49,908 nt of DNA, from assembly GCA_964504985.1 (NCBI GenBank), contig CAZDFU010000006.1, forward strand, positions 1-49,908, in the 5' to 3' direction. Shown here one piece after another: positions 47,701 to 49,908 of this stretch. Each line of letters starts with the position of its first letter. Positions within the stretch are counted from its first letter, which is position 1. The notes beneath the pieces were generated by a model. That model did no database searches. It was given only the letters and a program-made list of their open reading frames with translations, and was not told the DNA's origin. Position numbers and translations under genes: made by a program. This stretch comes from CAZDFU01 sp964504985. GTDB lineage: Bacteria > Patescibacteriota > Microgenomatia > Daviesbacterales > UBA10151.

Positions 47701-49908
47701 CAGCTTATACTGCCAAAATGCAGGAGTTGTATAACGGTCTTGCTAAAACCCCTATGTCTGAGGCAGGAAAGAAGGCTATTAGTGAGCGGTTAAGTACCGA
47801 GGCTGCAGCGCAAAATCTTTTGTTGCAGAAAGCTCAGGTATTGGCCGTGGCAGAACAAGAAAATGCTATTAGCGCTGCTTCATCAGCAATTATTTTAGGG
47901 GTTGATAAAGCAGCTGACCTGGCTGGCGGTCCTGCCATCCCTGAGGATACTAAAGCCAAGATTGAGGCTTTGCCACAGGAGATGATTTCTGAAGAAGATA
48001 AAAAAACCCTCCTGGAAACAAACTCCAGGGTTGAAGCCAGATTGGCAATAGGCCAGCTAGCAGCTAAAGGGGCTTTAACAACTGAAGATACATCTTTCTT
48101 AAATGAGGATTTTGATCAGACTGATTCTGCTGCTAAAGTCAAGCTGGAAGAGCTTAAGAAACTGGAAGAAATATCTTCTGCTAAAGAGCAAAAAGAAAAA
48201 ATTATCAAGAAGGTGGAAGAAAATGAAAAAATTGTTAAAAGTCTTAACGAGTTTGAAAAAACATTTGAAGAGGGTAAAGAAATACCAGCTGAGATCCGCC
48301 CATACGTTAGATTAACCAGGATTGAGGAAGTTGCCCAGACTATCAGGCCGGATGTTGTTAAATTGGAAGATTTCCAAAACCGTAAAGACGTAGTATTGGC
48401 AGTGGCTACTTTGCAGCAAGAATTCAGACCCACCCAGCAGGCTATTGCCCAGGTGCAGGATTTTAGAAGAAGAAATCCTGGTGCAAATTTACCTCCTGAG
48501 TTAGCCAGGATTGAGGCTTTATCATACAGTCTGGGTGTAAGAAATCAAGCTGCTGCATGTTTCCTGCCTCCTCCTTTTCCAGCCAATACCCCCTGTCCTG
48601 CTCCGGGAGCAGCCTTACCTATCAATTCTTATTTCGGTTTCAGGCCTGATATAGCTGTTGATGAGTACCGTCCTGGATGGTCTGGTGGGACTCCTGTCAG
48701 CGCTTCACTGGATAAAGACGGGAAGCCTTTGGTTTACGGCCAGGGTCCAAAAGCGGAAAATGCCGGAGTTTGTCCTTCTGGTTATCACTGGATGTATGAT
48801 TCAGGCGGTTGGTGTATGAGCAACAGCGGTAGTTATGGATCTTATAATACTGCCTCCTACAGCTCAACAGGGCCGGGGTCTACTCCATATAGTCCTTATT
48901 ACACTGCCCCGGGAGTTTCTCCTGCTACCCAAGGCTATCCAGCTCCAAGCTATTATGGTTCTGCGCCAACTTATTACACCACAAATCCTCCGGCCGGGAC
49001 TGTTCCGGGAAGCGGTCCTCAGCCAACAGCATCTGGTCAATGCCCTTCTGGTTTCCACTGGATGCCTCCTTACGGCAGTCAAGCAGGCTGGTGTATGGCT
49101 GATTCCGGTACTTACGTGCCTGCTGGATCAAATACATCCTACTCCAGCGGTGTTACTACAAGCAGTACCCCGCCTCCGGGAGGTTATAATTGTGGCAGCC
49201 AAGCCTATGATCCTGCAACTAAAAAATGTAAAGATGGAGCTTGTCCAGGAGGATTTAACTGGGATGGCTCAAAGTGTGTGGCAGGCCCAACAGGAGGGGG
49301 TTATTATTCTCCTAATTTAAACCAATCCAGCTGCGGTCCGGGATATTATTGGGATGGCAGAGGTTGTATTCCTACATCTCCATCCGATACTCCCAGCTCA
49401 TATCAGTACGGTTGCACCCCAGGTTACTATTGGAATGGTTCAAAGTGTGCGGCAGGCAGCTATGAAGGCTCAGGCTGGTCAGATACTGCAGCCAGATCCC
49501 AATCCTGGTGTCAACCTCCCTCAGGTGGCTGTGGCAGTAATTCTTACTGGGATTATGGAAGCTGTTACTGCCGAAGCTCAAGTACTTATTATGGAGGTGG
49601 CGGTCCCTCACCCAGCAACCAATGCCAGGGCTTAAGCTGTGGCGGAGGTGCATGGTTAGATTACTCAACCTGTAGTTGTAAGTATTCAGGTGGTTCTGGA
49701 ACTAGTTCTTCAGGATCTACCATCACTTGTTATCCTCCTTCTGCAGGTTGTCCAGGCGGTTGGTATGAGTATAGTACTTGCTCATGCAAATCCTCCTCGT
49801 CTTCTGGTAGTGGATCTTCTTCGGGATCATGTCCATCAGGCTCTCACTGGATGTCTGAGAATGGTGGATATTGTATGTCTGATGCGAGTAGGAGCAGCGG
49901 TGGAGGTA
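44739..49908 (+). CDS. Giant secreted protein with DUF5667-like repeats and Cys-rich C-terminal modules, 3' truncated
   Basis: The frame is open without a stop from the GTG at 44739 to the window end (over 1720 residues); GTG is the only start after the preceding in-frame stop. A signal peptide ends near VLA|A (residues 1-30). Three DUF5667-like helical modules begin near bases 44970 (FYPLEKAAENIQLTF), 45990 (YNIKRINEQLSLFFTF) and 47530 (FYGVKQWGDTLALAV), separated by Pro/Ser-rich linkers. After about 48,600 come many CPSGYHWM...GWCM and C-x-W-x-G-x-C modules. The protein must be extracytoplasmic, probably disulphide-rich. A TTGACA box (44675-44680) with TAATTT 17 bp later may be its promoter. 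Function unknown; adhesion or sheath role is only a guess. Confidence 0.85.
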   Translation, partial: MVDPKKPFLIGVISLLVGVSLTPSTVLAASKKQFFDFGPYYSQHQVLGLSLSSLENLPVPQIPPEIIPPAATGLLPGSFFYPLEKAAENIQLTFTFDPAQKEQLRIGFAAERLSEAKTLLDQGKTEAAFTALDDYSQTVRVVAQNLSGQTLADRVEEKLAQTAVFAQSIILSSPPVQAEQWNAVLDASNQVLDKAAELKGEPAIPEDLSASIQSLKQDGLISEEQSNKLYSFGTRSAVREELDKLVSSGQFPPSELNKLDTAIADKYPKVQEQLLANMQFAEIRSYQSLPQPPKEVMEGLEEWKKDQTQAPPNDIKPYLWYNRAQDLAKEVDLSNFPAENQAEVGKLYPQAVADNPTYTPSPSSSPIPSPTSQPSPNSTQSDQTDQTVSSSPSPAPSSASAVQPYLGATSGALPGDPSYNIKRINEQLSLFFTFDPKNKAQLKMQQSERRLAEASALAADPKKASLFITAIKEYKATLDDASNYLKNAPENRESRELAKKLEAQAARHEVILEKGLVAVSEDSKAVTEAIKATEDAMDKAADAQDKPALPPVLASRLGDLKAQGLILPEEADGLVRSDSRQEVREKIRKLTELGVFPPADAKKLDEAQLNTISSEYNQLVEVRKVEELQVLRSAQADFAQTPSLKTTASTLEQKETALSASIETGLISEGDLKGRDDLVKTYKELASQPRPINGGQFGADVKAGGTSPSPSASPTTPRRSDAVLSVCPQGAVFKQLEGCVWADSGNKLNDYEQYKCDGPRQYYSFAARKCVPYESGEGFREDAQPVCPLGYNWNWQAQSCQTSAGGGIPLPTPKPEEEPKDDKEIEERSKLCPDGASYKAPDGCVWDKDGKKVYDGSQYRCSARNYYSFEAHKCVPAPKEGEEAPKDASPSCKEANSWWSWSEGKCVVTSEVSQELGNVGDLNISRPLITPDSPFYGVKQWGDTLALAVSITPEAKAQTRISQAKERLAESIYVLEKGDEELFGKTLAAYTAKMQELYNGLAKTPMSEAGKKAISERLSTEAAAQNLLLQKAQVLAVAEQENAISAASSAIILGVDKAADLAGGPAIPEDTKAKIEALPQEMISEEDKKTLLETNSRVEARLAIGQLAAKGALTTEDTSFLNEDFDQTDSAAKVKLEELKKLEEISSAKEQKEKIIKKVEENEKIVKSLNEFEKTFEEGKEIPAEIRPYVRLTRIEEVAQTIRPDVVKLEDFQNRKDVVLAVATLQQEFRPTQQAIAQVQDFRRRNPGANLPPELARIEALSYSLGVRNQAAACFLPPPFPANTPCPAPGAALPINSYFGFRPDIAVDEYRPGWSGGTPVSASLDKDGKPLVYGQGPKAENAGVCPSGYHWMYDSGGWCMSNSGSYGSYNTASYSSTGPGSTPYSPYYTAPGVSPATQGYPAPSYYGSAPTYYTTNPPAGTVPGSGPQPTASGQCPSGFHWMPPYGSQAGWCMADSGTYVPAGSNTSYSSGVTTSSTPPPGGYNCGSQAYDPATKKCKDGACPGGFNWDGSKCVAGPTGGGYYSPNLNQSSCGPGYYWDGRGCIPTSPSDTPSSYQYGCTPGYYWNGSKCAAGSYEGSGWSDTAARSQSWCQPPSGGCGSNSYWDYGSCYCRSSSTYYGGGGPSPSNQCQGLSCGGGAWLDYSTCSCKYSGGSGTSSSGSTITCYPPSAGCPGGWYEYSTCSCKSSSSSGSGSSSGSCPSGSHWMSENGGYCMSDASRSSGGG

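Noticed and set aside
46182..49668. Several frames on both strands within the giant DUF5667 gene
   Set aside because: All are shadows of the continuous frame starting at 44739, which carries the recognisable modules.

Overview
The window looks like chromosome from a Candidate Phyla Radiation bacterium (Patescibacteria), most likely the Microgenomates side. Support: AT-rich, tightly packed genes; three tRNA genes without an encoded CCA end; families common in these genomes (DUF5674, DUF5667, giant S74-chaperone fibre, excisionase-like HTH proteins, small sortase, dockerin-type protein); and many genes whose -10 box sits only about 6-9 nt before the start codon. TGA is used as an ordinary stop, so the code is standard. 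Two runs of ten N (5562-5571, 41456-41465) mark assembly gaps.

Layout. 1-1.4 kb: 3' part of an AAA ATPase/DUF4143 gene. 1.5-1.6 kb: tRNA-Ala. 1.6-12.7 kb, minus strand: an O-antigen-ligase-like/TPR membrane protein and a 2855-residue fibre with an N-terminal MerR-type DNA-binding domain, one membrane anchor, a very long GNVGIG-repeat shaft, a LamG domain and an S74 chaperone. 12.8-18.95 kb, minus: a divergent F1Fo-like ATPase operon (c-like, b, delta, alpha, gamma, beta, epsilon) with no subunit a and a c-like subunit lacking the ion-binding carboxylate. 19-27.2 kb, plus: leuS, a SprT-like protease, comEA, a short comEC, argS, a metallophosphoesterase and ndk. 27.2-27.4 kb: tRNA-Pro and tRNA-Arg. 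27.4-32.7 kb, plus: sortase, PEGA protein, mreB, two glycosyltransferases and a cupin, i.e. a cell-envelope block. 32.7-42.1 kb: the secE-nusG-rplK-rplA and rplJ-rplL operons (minus), separated by about 5.6 kb of mostly unrecognised genes. 42.2-42.9 kb: a VapBC-type toxin-antitoxin pair. 43-44.7 kb: small protein, primary-type sigma factor, ASCH protein. 44.7 kb to the end: a giant secreted DUF5667/Cys-rich protein running off the window.

The most unusual system is the ATPase operon. F1 nucleotide-binding motifs are kept. The membrane part is reduced to a b-like stalk and a secreted-then-anchored protein whose last two helices align with subunit c but carry a valine where the proton carboxylate should be, and whose outside part resembles domains found on phage-type fibres. 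The operon starts at a strong promoter followed at once by an intrinsic-terminator hairpin. The neighbouring fibre is also unusual: its N-terminal DNA-binding domain may bind three direct repeats at its own promoter, one of them exactly in the -35/-10 spacer as in MerR-regulated promoters. Both ideas are inference from sequence and untested.
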